DNA from: Bacteroidota bacterium
Lineage (GTDB): Bacteria > Bacteroidota > Bacteroidia > SpSt-205 > S141-50
Assembly: GCA_015490695.1 (NCBI GenBank)
Contig: WFXK01000049.1
Location: forward strand, 1 to 14,309
Length of the DNA stretch: 14,309 nucleotides
Reading direction: 5' to 3'
A program made the translations under genes and the position numbers. The notes beneath the pieces were generated by a model. That model made no database searches. It had not been told where the DNA came from and saw only the letters and a list, made by a program, of their open reading frames with translations. Position 1 is the stretch's first letter, and each line of letters begins with the position of its first letter. Positions 1 through 7,058 of this stretch are shown piece by piece.

Positions 1-1
1 C

Positions 2-348
2 CCCGATTCTAGGCCACCTGTCGCTATGGAAGTACGCCACTGTGCTAGTAATCGTTTAAGACGCTACGTTTTACCTCGCCATCTAAAAGCCCATTTTCTC
101 CCTTTACCTGCTAAACAAATAAAAAATGGAAGGCAACTCAAATAAAATGGAAGAGCAAACCTGTAAGCTTTTCTATTCAATGGGCACCCAATCCTGAGCG
201 TACTGTCGTTCCCCCCCTCGTGTACGAGATGACGCTCAAAGTGACTTATTTAACTTTTAACCAAGACCAAGTCAAATTGAGCGATTTTGTTTATGAGTTT
301 GTAGTAGTATTCTTTGGTGCTTGGTTGCACCCATCGTTTTTGGGCTAG
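2..348 (+). pseudogene. Possible frameshifted 3' end of an unrecognised gene (partial at left edge)
   Basis: This is a weak, interpretive call. One frame is open from the window edge to a TAA at 143-145. A second frame is open from about 115 to a TAG at 346-348. They join into a single stop-free reading of about 115 codons if one A is added to the A6 run at 121-126. The joined peptide has a basic front (around VRHCASNRLRRY), alternating hydrophobic/polar stretches that could be beta strands (QIKWKSKPVSFSIQW, EMTLKVTYLTF), and a hydrophobic end (FVYEFVVVFFGAWLH). I do not recognise a family. It could be a true frameshifted remnant, a homopolymer sequencing error, or non-coding sequence open by chance. 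The terminator-like repeat at 362-427 lies just downstream, where a + strand gene would be expected to end. Confidence 0.3.
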
Positions 349-361
349 GTTTTTTAAGATA

Positions 362-427
362 TAAAAAGCCCCCATACGCAACTTGGGCTAAGCCAAAATT
401 GCGCCGGGGGCTTTGTATGGGGGCTTT
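362..427 (-). terminator. Strong nested inverted repeat, terminator of tRNA-Glu (possibly bidirectional)
   Basis: AAAGCCCCCATAC at 365-377 is matched by its perfect 13-bp inverse GTATGGGGGCTTT at 415-427. The loop carries a further small hairpin at 378-402 (GCAA/TTGC outer, GGC/GCC inner). Read on the minus strand, the GC-rich arm is followed by CTTTTTATA, a good U-tract, so this fits an intrinsic terminator 47 nt beyond the tRNA 3' end. On the plus strand the tail (CTTTCTATA) is weaker, but it could still stop a gene ending at 348. A second GGGGGCTTT copy at 406-414 offers an alternative partner for the left arm. Confidence 0.75.
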
Positions 428-474
428 CTATACAGAAAACACTAACACAAAAACACTCTTACAGAGGTATGTAG

Positions 475-547
475 TACCCCGTGCGGGATTTGAACCCGCG
501 CCGCCGCCTTGAAAGAGCGGTGTCCTAGACCGCTAGACGAACGGGGC
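475..547 (-). tRNA. tRNA-Glu (anticodon UUC)
   Basis: The minus strand folds as a full 73-nt cloverleaf. The acceptor stem is GCCCCGT/ACGGGGT, with a G-U pair at the first position and discriminator A at 475. The D arm is GTC/GAC around the TAGCGG-type loop. The anticodon stem is CCGCT/GGCGG with loop CTTTCAA, so the anticodon is TTC at 513-511. The variable loop has 4 nt. The T arm is GCGGG/CCCGC with loop TTCAAAT. The 3' CCA is not encoded (the next bases read CTA), so it must be added by nucleotidyltransferase. The gene has its own promoter (559-589) and terminator (362-427), so it appears to be a single-gene unit. Confidence 0.97.
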
Positions 548-558
548 AATTGCACCCG

Positions 559-589
559 CAAAGTTAAAACCCTTTTTTCAATTTTGCAA
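559..589 (-). promoter_or_regulatory. Promoter of tRNA-Glu, Bacteroidota type
   Basis: On the minus strand there is TTG at 589-587, exactly 20 nt, then TAACTTTG at 566-559. This is a full match to the Bacteroidota primary sigma consensus TTG-N19/20-TAnnTTTG. The tRNA 5' end lies 12 nt further on, leaving a short leader for RNase P processing. The -33 element lies inside the last codons of the epimerase gene. Confidence 0.8.
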
Positions 590-1102
590 GTCCGAACAAA
601 ACTCCATCAAAACCCCATGAACATCCTTAGGATGAAGAAAGAAAATCCATTTTCCATCAGCACCTTGCTTCGGGGCCTCATTTAACAAACGAACTCCTAA
701 ACGCTTCACATATTCATAAGCCCCCTGTGCAGAAGCTGCTGCTATAGCAATATGATGAATCCCTTCTCCTCTCCGTTCAATAAATCGCGCAATGGGACTA
801 TCTGAACTCGTTGCTACCAATAATTCTATTTTTGTCTGACCAACCCTAAAAAATAACGTCTTTACTCCCTCACTCTCCACTATTTCTGCTTTATAAGGTG
901 GTGTACCTAAAAGACGCGTAAAGTGTGCTGCTGCAGCCACTAGGTCCTTTACAGCTATCCCTATATGCTCTATATAAAGTGCCGACTGTAAAGACGATAA
1001 ATGTTCTTGCAACTGATTCTCATCTAACGGCTGCGCTACTTTCTTGCCGCAAAGTGTACAATAACCGCTTTCAACTTTTCCAAAACAACCGTCGCAATAC
1101 AT
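578..1102 (-). CDS. mce: Methylmalonyl-CoA epimerase with N-terminal zinc-ribbon-like extension
   Basis: It interconverts (S)- and (R)-methylmalonyl-CoA, linking propionyl-CoA carboxylase to methylmalonyl-CoA mutase in the cytoplasm. The vicinal-oxygen-chelate fold spans about residues 43-170. The expected metal ligands are visible: His46 (EHIGIAV), Gln89 (GQTKIELL), His116 or 117 (GIHHIAIA) and Glu167 (VLMEF). The family is normally about 130-150 residues, but this protein has 174. The extra front, residues 1-22, carries C3xxC6 and C15xxC18-G, the layout of a small zinc ribbon, followed by a polar linker. No ATG lies between residue 1 and the core; an in-frame TTG at codon 31 is the only alternative I see. 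The ATG is one base after the gcvP stop, so the two genes are probably co-transcribed. The enzyme call is firm; zinc binding is inferred from spacing alone. Confidence 0.9.
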   Translation of the reverse strand: MYCDGCFGKVESGYCTLCGKKVAQPLDENQLQEHLSSLQSALYIEHIGIAVKDLVAAAAHFTRLLGTPPYKAEIVESEGVKTLFFRVGQTKIELLVATSSDSPIARFIERRGEGIHHIAIAAASAQGAYEYVKRLGVRLLNEAPKQGADGKWIFFLHPKDVHGVLMEFCSDLQN

Positions 1103-1103
1103 A

Positions 1104-4001
1104 TTAAGAAAATTGATGGACTAATTCAGAAGGCATGGGACAAACACAAAAGAGATTTCTGTCACCATAGCTGTTATCAATCCGTGCTACAGGAGGCCAA
1201 AACTTCCGTTCTTTAACAAACGGAAGTGGAAAAGCAGCTAAAGTCCTAGAATAGCAATGTTGCCAAGTATCAGAACAAAGCTCTTCTGCTGTGTGCGGTG
1301 CATTCTTTAAAGGATTGTCTTCCTTGGAAAATACGCCTCTTTCTATTGCTTGAATCTCTTTGGCAATCTGAATCATAGCATCGCAAAAACGGTCTAACTC
1401 CTCTTTGTTCTCGCTTTCAGTAGGTTCAATCATTAGCGTTCCAGGAACTGGGAAGGCTACTGTAGGTGCATGAAAACCAAAATCCATCAAACGCTTAGCA
1501 ATATCTTCTACATCAACTCCTATTTGCATTTTTAGTTTTCTTACATCAATTAAAAGCTCATGAGCAACCCAGCCGTTTTCTCCTGTGTAAAGGATTTTAT
1601 AATAAGGTTCTAAACGATGTTTAATATAGTTGGCATTCAATACTGCGATAGCTGCTGCTTTTTTAAGTCCTTCTGCTCCCATTAAACGGATATAGGCATA
1701 GGAGATAGTTAACAAAGAAGCGGAACTATAGGGGGCAGAAGCAACGGCTCCTATAGCGTAGGAAGCTTCTTTTTGTAAAGGATGCCGAGGTAAAAAGGGT
1801 TTTAAATGTGCCGCAACGGCAATTGGTCCCATCCCAGGCCCTCCACCGCCATGCGGTATTGCAAACGTCTTATGTAGATTCAAATGACAAACATCGGCAC
1901 CAATAACAGCAGGAGAAGTCCAACCTAATTGCGCATTTAAATTCGCTCCATCCATGTACACTTGTGCTCCATGCTCATGCATTAAATCACAAATCTCTTT
2001 GATTGCCGATTCAAAAACCCCATGGGTAGAAGGATAAGTTACCATCAACACCGCTACACGCTCACCATATTGTTTTAATTTCGCCTTTAAGTCTTCTACA
2101 TCTATGTTGCCTTGTGCATCGGTTTTAATGACAACGACTTTAAATCCTGCCATGGTAGCGCTTGCGGGGTTCGTTCCGTGAGCCGAAGCAGGAATGAAAG
2201 CAATATCTCTGTGTCCTTGACCTATGCTTTCTAAGTAAGCCCGAATTACTAGAAGCCCTGTGTATTCGCCCTGCGCTCCTGAATTAGGCTGGAAGCTAAC
2301 CGCCGCTAAACCTGTAATACTACAAAGGTATTGTTCTAATTCTTGAATCAGCTGTTGATAGCCCTTAGCGTATTGTTCAGGCATAAAAGGATGAAGGTCC
2401 ATCCATTTGGGGTCGCTCAAAGCAAGTAGCTCCACTGCAGCATTTAACTTCATCGTACAAGACCCCAAAGGAATCATGGAGTGCACTAAGGAAATATCTT
2501 TGTTTTCTAATTGTTTCAAATATCGCATGAATGCCATCTCGGTATGATAGCGGTTAAAAACAGGATGCTGTAAATAAGGACCTTGCCGTCGTAACGACTC
2601 AGGGATACCTGCTGATGGCTTGGTTTCTTTTACTTGTTCAAAAGCACGTTGCATGGTTTCTTCATCAGCATCTGCATAAAGTGTCTTATAGAACAGACGG
2701 AATAGTTGATAACATTCTTCTTCTGTAGTACGTTCATCTAAGGAGATGCCTATGGAATGGTCTTCAAAGTAACGTAAGAAGTAGTGTTGTTGTTCTGCCC
2801 GTTGACGAAGCCGTTGTGCTTGAATACCTGCGTTGTCCAAGAAACGTACTCGTAGGGTGTCAAAAAAGTGGTCATGGTAGATATACAGCTGTGGAAGGGA
2901 TTTTAATGCTTTATATAGCAACAATGTGCGATTATGGATGCGTTCTGCTATGGCTTTTAGTCGTTTAGGACCATGATAGATAGCATAAGCGGTTGCTAAA
3001 ATAGCGGGGAGTACTTGTGCAGTACAGATATTACTGGTTGCCCGTTCTCTGCGGATGTGTTGCTCTCGGGTCTGGAGCGTTAAGCGATAAGCAACATTTC
3101 CGAATTTGTCTTTAGAAACACCGACTAAACGGCCTGGCAGTAGACGGACAAAGGCTTGTCGTGTGGCAAAGTAAGCCGCATGTGGACCGCCATACCCCAT
3201 AGGGAGCCCAAAACGTTGTGTGCTTCCTACGACAACATCCACTTTCCATTCGCCAGGAGGAGTTAATAACAGCAATGCCATTAAATCTGCAACGACCGTT
3301 ACATACGTTCTTTGCCCTTGACACTTTTGAATAAAAGGACTTAAGTCAGTGACTTTTCCATCGGTATGGGGATAGCTTAAAATAGCACCGAAGCAAGGAG
3401 TGGAAAAGTCCCATCGTTCTTCATCTTCTATAATTAATGGAATACCGAGTGCTTTAGCACGGGTTTCAACTACTGCAATGGTTTGCGGATGAAGATGTTG
3501 AGATATAAAACAATGTCGCGCATTGTTTTTGTGTTTTTTAGCAAGGTTATACATGAATGCAAGGGCTTCAGCAGCAGCAGTTCCTTCATCTAAGAGCGAA
3601 GCATTGGCAATCTCCATAGCGGTTAGGTCGGTGATCATTGTCTGGAAGTTTAATAGCATTTCTAATCTACCTTGTGCGATTTCTGCTTGATAAGGAGTGT
3701 ATGCAGTGTACCATCCAGGGTTTTCCAAGATATAGCGCTGGATAGCAGCGGGCATGATACTTGGATAGTACCCCATGCCAATAAAAGAGCGTCCTGGAAT
3801 GTTTTGTTCACCCAGTTGATTTAGAATCGTTTTGATTTCTGCTTCGTCTACGGGTTCAGGGAGTAAAAGAGATTTTTTTTGTTGGATGTTTTTGGGGATG
3901 GCTTGCCGCATTAAGGCTTCATAAGAGGGAAGATTGAGTTCATGTAACATCGCTTGAATTTCCCCGTCGTTAGGACCGATGTGGCGCTCACAAAACGACA
4001 T
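1104..4001 (-). CDS. gcvP: Glycine dehydrogenase (aminomethyl-transferring), P protein of the glycine cleavage system
   Basis: This PLP enzyme decarboxylates glycine and passes the aminomethyl group to lipoyl-GcvH, producing CO2 and, with GcvT, methylene-THF. It is the single-chain form with both halves. The N-terminal half starts at FCERHIGPND and contains the GTAAAEA and GGPHAAYFA motifs. The C-terminal half contains IPLGSCTMKLN, the AHGTNPASA motif and LNLHKTFAIPHGGGGPGMGP, in which the Lys of HKTF is the expected PLP lysine. I start it at ATG 4001, giving 965 residues, the usual family length with RHIGP near the N terminus. The frame stays open to a TTG at 4067, but those 22 extra residues lack family character and the stretch contains a promoter -7 box. 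The epimerase gene follows after one base. GcvH and GcvT are not in the window. Confidence 0.95.
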   Translation of the reverse strand: MSFCERHIGPNDGEIQAMLHELNLPSYEALMRQAIPKNIQQKKSLLLPEPVDEAEIKTILNQLGEQNIPGRSFIGMGYYPSIMPAAIQRYILENPGWYTAYTPYQAEIAQGRLEMLLNFQTMITDLTAMEIANASLLDEGTAAAEALAFMYNLAKKHKNNARHCFISQHLHPQTIAVVETRAKALGIPLIIEDEERWDFSTPCFGAILSYPHTDGKVTDLSPFIQKCQGQRTYVTVVADLMALLLLTPPGEWKVDVVVGSTQRFGLPMGYGGPHAAYFATRQAFVRLLPGRLVGVSKDKFGNVAYRLTLQTREQHIRRERATSNICTAQVLPAILATAYAIYHGPKRLKAIAERIHNRTLLLYKALKSLPQLYIYHDHFFDTLRVRFLDNAGIQAQRLRQRAEQQHYFLRYFEDHSIGISLDERTTEEECYQLFRLFYKTLYADADEETMQRAFEQVKETKPSAGIPESLRRQGPYLQHPVFNRYHTEMAFMRYLKQLENKDISLVHSMIPLGSCTMKLNAAVELLALSDPKWMDLHPFMPEQYAKGYQQLIQELEQYLCSITGLAAVSFQPNSGAQGEYTGLLVIRAYLESIGQGHRDIAFIPASAHGTNPASATMAGFKVVVIKTDAQGNIDVEDLKAKLKQYGERVAVLMVTYPSTHGVFESAIKEICDLMHEHGAQVYMDGANLNAQLGWTSPAVIGADVCHLNLHKTFAIPHGGGGPGMGPIAVAAHLKPFLPRHPLQKEASYAIGAVASAPYSSASLLTISYAYIRLMGAEGLKKAAAIAVLNANYIKHRLEPYYKILYTGENGWVAHELLIDVRKLKMQIGVDVEDIAKRLMDFGFHAPTVAFPVPGTLMIEPTESENKEELDRFCDAMIQIAKEIQAIERGVFSKEDNPLKNAPHTAEELCSDTWQHCYSRTLAAFPLPFVKERKFWPPVARIDNSYGDRNLFCVCPMPSELVHQFS

Positions 4002-4329
4002 AGCAGGGCAAAGGTAAGAAAATGGCAATAGATAGTCATGCATTATATCGAAGCTGTAAGTAACCAATACAAGAATGCGAATTCGGCTGTTATGAAATCA
4101 ATTTGTAAAACTCAAGTAACATAAAAAGCTCTCAATAAATTACTACAAAAGGTAGCAAAAGATAGTTACTACCCAATAGACACACAAAACAGGGAGAAAA
4201 AGAAAACTACTGCTGAGGTTCCATAGAAATGCTGTGTTCATAAAAGTATTAAGGTCAAGGATTATAATCTTAAGAGGCTCTTTCTATCTCCTCTCGTCAT
4301 AGCCTAAACACTTTTAACATGTATTTTTG
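4002..4329. other. Intergenic region upstream of gcvP, no confident gene
   Basis: These 328 bases separate the gene ending at 4330 from gcvP. They contain a tandem 10-mer pair (CAAAAGGTAG then CAAAAGATAG, 4146-4165), the palindrome GATTATAATC at 4260-4269, and a weak inverted pair AGAGG/CCTCT at 4273-4294 without a clear U-tract. A 32-codon minus-strand micro-ORF (4241-4143) would encode a hydrophobic peptide. I see no glycine riboswitch signature. The gcvP promoter-like element lies at the gcvP-proximal end. Confidence 0.5.
4009..4039 (-). promoter_or_regulatory. Probable gcvP-mce promoter
   Basis: TACCTTTG at 4016-4009 fully matches the Bacteroidota -7 element TAnnTTTG. Exactly 20 nt upstream is ATG (4039-4037), one base off the TTG -33 element. 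The G of TTTG is followed by CCCTGCT and then the gcvP ATG at 4001. The transcript should therefore start at or within a few bases of the start codon, which argues against the longer TTG-initiated reading. Confidence 0.55.
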
Positions 4330-5763
4330 CTAGCCAAAATAAAGTCTTAACAAAATAAAACGCCTACCACGTCGTTTATAATAAGCTAAAATCCCTTCAC
4401 GGCTATTCAATTGGAATGAAAAAGAGCGTAAAAACAGATCAGAGTTAGCAAATCCTTGAATAAAGGGTTGAGGTGGCGTGGTATTCCCCCATACATCTAC
4501 TCGCTGATAATAAACGTTCGTTCCTGTTTGATTGCGATAATCCTTGTAAAAAAAATGTAAATAAGGTCCTGAGGCAAAAACAACATAAGAAAGTTCCTTT
4601 TGAATACTGCCACTTTGCAATTTAGCAATAATACTATACCATTGTAATGTCCCTTGAGGGGTTAGACTCAAAACCCAAATGTCCCCATAGTTGTAAATTG
4701 TTTCGCTTAACCACCGTCCCATAGCATCCTGATAATGATAATAACTGATGTAAAATTCTTCTGCTAACAACACCAATCCGTCTTGACTGGTGGGCACTGT
4801 GCCATCTAAATAGAAAGTAGAAACACTTTTCCCTTTACGGACAGCACGCTTACTTAAATAACGTCTTATCAACTCAGGGGGTAAAGCATGCGCCTGATTA
4901 ATAACAACGGAATCCTTAGCAATCTTCATAAAGAAATAACCATCTATTTCGCTGCGGTTCCCTTCAGAATAAAATCCTCCAATAAGTACGTCATTGTTTT
5001 TTGTTGTACGAATAATCATTTCTTTTCTTGAAATTGTGATCCGAGGTTTTGGCAAGCCAATCTTTTTTAATTGTCGCTCTTCAGGATAATAATGATAAAG
5101 CCAATATTGTACGGTTTGTCTTTTTCTGGGAGAAAAATGGCGTACAAGGATGTAAATCGTTCCTTGATTATCTATAGCAATGTCTAAAACTTCAGTATTG
5201 ATGTCTCTTTCTTCTAAGGTGATAGAAAAGTTAGGCAGAGAGGGATTATTAACATGAAATCGTTTTATAAAAAGAGTCTCTTTGTCCGTGTTAGCAGGTT
5301 GTAAAGTTGCTTCAGCAACGACTAACCATTTTCTATTTAAGGCGGTTCGTATCCATAAATAAGGGTTTTCTCTTCTACCAATCACTCCTTGAAATAGAAT
5401 ACCGCCTTGTACTAAAGGATTCCCTTCGTAGTCGTAACAATCATAAAAATAAGTTAAGTTTCTTCCTTCTTGTTTTTGATACCATAAAAACAAGTATTTT
5501 CCGATACTATGAATTCCGAGAAGGGACTGGGCTTTGGTAACAGTGGTAAGGGTTTGTTTCCAAAGTAGATGTTCCGTATAAAGGCGTAATTGTAGTCCTC
5601 GACTGCTTCGGCGGCTTAATCGGGAAACCACAGCAATCCCTTTAGTGGCAGGTTGATAAGTAAAATACAGTGGAGGAGGCTCTTTCCGATCAAAAATAAG
5701 TCGTTGAATAATCCGCGGTTGTTGAGCCCAAACAACAACAAAGCTGAAGAATACCCATCTCAT
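4330..5763 (-). CDS. Secreted protein of unknown function, probable beta-propeller-like fold
   Basis: The 477-residue product begins with a very short signal peptide: MRW, a hydrophobic core VFFSFVVV, and a likely cleavage site VWA|QQ after residue 13. The rest is dominated by short beta-strand-like segments rich in Tyr, Trp and Phe, with no further membrane helix. Repeated units such as TIYILVRHF (about 202-210), NNDVLIGGFYSEGN (256-269), DGYFFMKI (274-281), DGLVLLAEEFY (328-338) and GDIWVLSLTPQGTLQW (360-375) resemble blades of the 'D-x-W/F-V-x-x-L-x-x-x-G-x-x-x-W' kind found in SBBP-like propellers and in many uncharacterised Bacteroidota secreted proteins. That family link is from memory and not verified. 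I see no type IX secretion C-terminal domain and no lipobox Cys. The start overlaps the antiporter stop (ATGA), making it the last gene of the yebC operon. Confidence 0.8.
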   Translation of the reverse strand: MRWVFFSFVVVWAQQPRIIQRLIFDRKEPPPLYFTYQPATKGIAVVSRLSRRSSRGLQLRLYTEHLLWKQTLTTVTKAQSLLGIHSIGKYLFLWYQKQEGRNLTYFYDCYDYEGNPLVQGGILFQGVIGRRENPYLWIRTALNRKWLVVAEATLQPANTDKETLFIKRFHVNNPSLPNFSITLEERDINTEVLDIAIDNQGTIYILVRHFSPRKRQTVQYWLYHYYPEERQLKKIGLPKPRITISRKEMIIRTTKNNDVLIGGFYSEGNRSEIDGYFFMKIAKDSVVINQAHALPPELIRRYLSKRAVRKGKSVSTFYLDGTVPTSQDGLVLLAEEFYISYYHYQDAMGRWLSETIYNYGDIWVLSLTPQGTLQWYSIIAKLQSGSIQKELSYVVFASGPYLHFFYKDYRNQTGTNVYYQRVDVWGNTTPPQPFIQGFANSDLFLRSFSFQLNSREGILAYYKRRGRRFILLRLYFG

Positions 5764-7058
5764 GGCGCTTCTTCGGAAGTCTGAAGCTGCTGTTCCTCGG
5801 GCGTATCAAAAATCGCTTCATAGGGGCTTGCTCCTGCCTCTACCTCACGATAAGCTGCCTCCTTATCCCTATACAACCATAACCCCACCATCATTAAAAG
5901 ATTGGTCATTATAATCACATAAAAGTAAATCCCTTCGGTAAAACCCTCTATCATGTACTTGGAAGGAATACTATAAAACAATAACAACGTAACTAACCCC
6001 CTCGGTGCTAAAAAAAGCTCTACCAACACATTGCTCTTTACAAAAAAAACTAAGTTCAAGTACCGAACGGCATAAAGCGTCGCTACAATCAAACTCCCAA
6101 TCAGTAGCACCTGCATATCTGTAAGCACTTCTAAAGCAATCGTCATTCCAAACACAACAAAAAAGAAGGTCCGAACTAAAAACGCCATCTCTGCTGTTAA
6201 CACTTTAAAGTTTTGAACAATGGGCACATGCTCCTCAAGATTGATTTTTAAAAACTTCTGTAAACGTCCCCAAAAGAAAAGCTCTACATTATTTAAAACT
6301 AAACCAAAGACCAGTATTAAAAGAAGCGAGGAGATGTGAAAAAACTTTCCTATAGCGTACAACAAACTTAAAACGGCTAACATAAAAAACATTTTTACTC
6401 TGGAGGTGATTCTATGGAACATGTAGACCAATAAATAAGAAAGTGCAATGGAAATAATTAAGGTTAAGGCTAAGGTGCCAAGGATATTAAGAACGATTTG
6501 CCAAGGTTTATCGTTTTGGACAATGGAGTCTGCAATAAGGAAATTAAAAAACATGATACCGAGGATGTCAGAAAAAGTGGATTCGTAAATGACGAATTCT
6601 CTTTTTTCTTCGTTAAGTCCTCCTACGCTGGGGATGATAATCGCACTACTGACTACCGATAGTGGCAACGCATAAAGGGTTGCTTGCAGAAAAGAAATAG
6701 GAGAGTGCAGTTTGTAAATAATAAAAGTGATGGCAAGGGTTGTAATAATTAAAATCAATAAAGCAGCAATAAAGGACCGTAATAATAGCCATGCACGCTC
6801 TTTGCTTAGTTTTAAATCTAAAGCCCCTTCTAAAACAATCATAATGACCCCTATAGTGCCCAGCAGTGGAAGCAAAATGGTAATGGTATGCAGTTTTAGA
6901 TTGAAATAGGTATCTAAGTACTTTAATCCTATACCGACTAAGATAAGAAGCAGTACAGAGGGCACTCGCGTTTTTTGCGAGAACCAATTGAATAAATAGG
7001 AAAGGATGACTAATGCACTGATTCCGATAAGGGTTAAATAAGTATAAAAGGCGCTCAT
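5760..7058 (-). CDS. Cation:proton antiporter, CPA1/NhaP-like membrane protein
   Basis: The 432-residue protein has about 12 hydrophobic segments and should exchange a monovalent cation (Na+ or K+) for H+ across the inner membrane, for pH or salt homeostasis. Family signs are VPSVLLLILVGIGL near residues 32-45, the E-x-x-x-x-D core ESTFSDILG at 159-167 holding Asp164, an Arg in VRTFFFVVFGM (R296), and LAPRGLV around 350-356 with the conserved Arg353. Many CPA1 exchangers have Asn-Asp at the core; here the residue before Asp164 is Ser. The C-terminal tail from about 397 is hydrophilic and acidic (EEQQLQTSEE), likely cytoplasmic. Its ATG directly follows the pccB stop with no gap, and its stop overlaps the next start by 4 nt. 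The cation cannot be assigned from sequence. Confidence 0.9.
   Translation of the reverse strand: MSAFYTYLTLIGISALVILSYLFNWFSQKTRVPSVLLLILVGIGLKYLDTYFNLKLHTITILLPLLGTIGVIMIVLEGALDLKLSKERAWLLLRSFIAALLILIITTLAITFIIYKLHSPISFLQATLYALPLSVVSSAIIIPSVGGLNEEKREFVIYESTFSDILGIMFFNFLIADSIVQNDKPWQIVLNILGTLALTLIISIALSYLLVYMFHRITSRVKMFFMLAVLSLLYAIGKFFHISSLLLILVFGLVLNNVELFFWGRLQKFLKINLEEHVPIVQNFKVLTAEMAFLVRTFFFVVFGMTIALEVLTDMQVLLIGSLIVATLYAVRYLNLVFFVKSNVLVELFLAPRGLVTLLLFYSIPSKYMIEGFTEGIYFYVIIMTNLLMMVGLWLYRDKEAAYREVEAGASPYEAIFDTPEEQQLQTSEEAP

Noticed and set aside
321..512. A 63-codon plus-strand ORF
   Set aside because: It runs through the terminator repeat and the tRNA-Glu gene on the opposite strand, so its open frame is a by-product of those elements.
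3112..3324. Minus-strand ORF inside gcvP in another frame
   Set aside because: It lies wholly within the well-conserved gcvP coding region and has no recognisable family character.
4260..4294. Possible terminator for the yebC operon (palindrome GATTATAATC and AGAGG/CCTCT pair)
   Set aside because: The stems are short or AT-rich and no U-tract follows on the minus strand, so it does not meet the standard for an intrinsic terminator.
4002..4329. Possible glycine riboswitch upstream of gcvP
   Set aside because: I looked for the tandem aptamer hallmarks in the minus-strand leader and saw none, and the likely promoter sits directly before the ATG, leaving no leader for a riboswitch.
6646..6987. 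113-codon ORF inside the antiporter gene
   Set aside because: It is an out-of-frame shadow of the membrane helices; hydrophobic codon runs commonly keep a second frame open.
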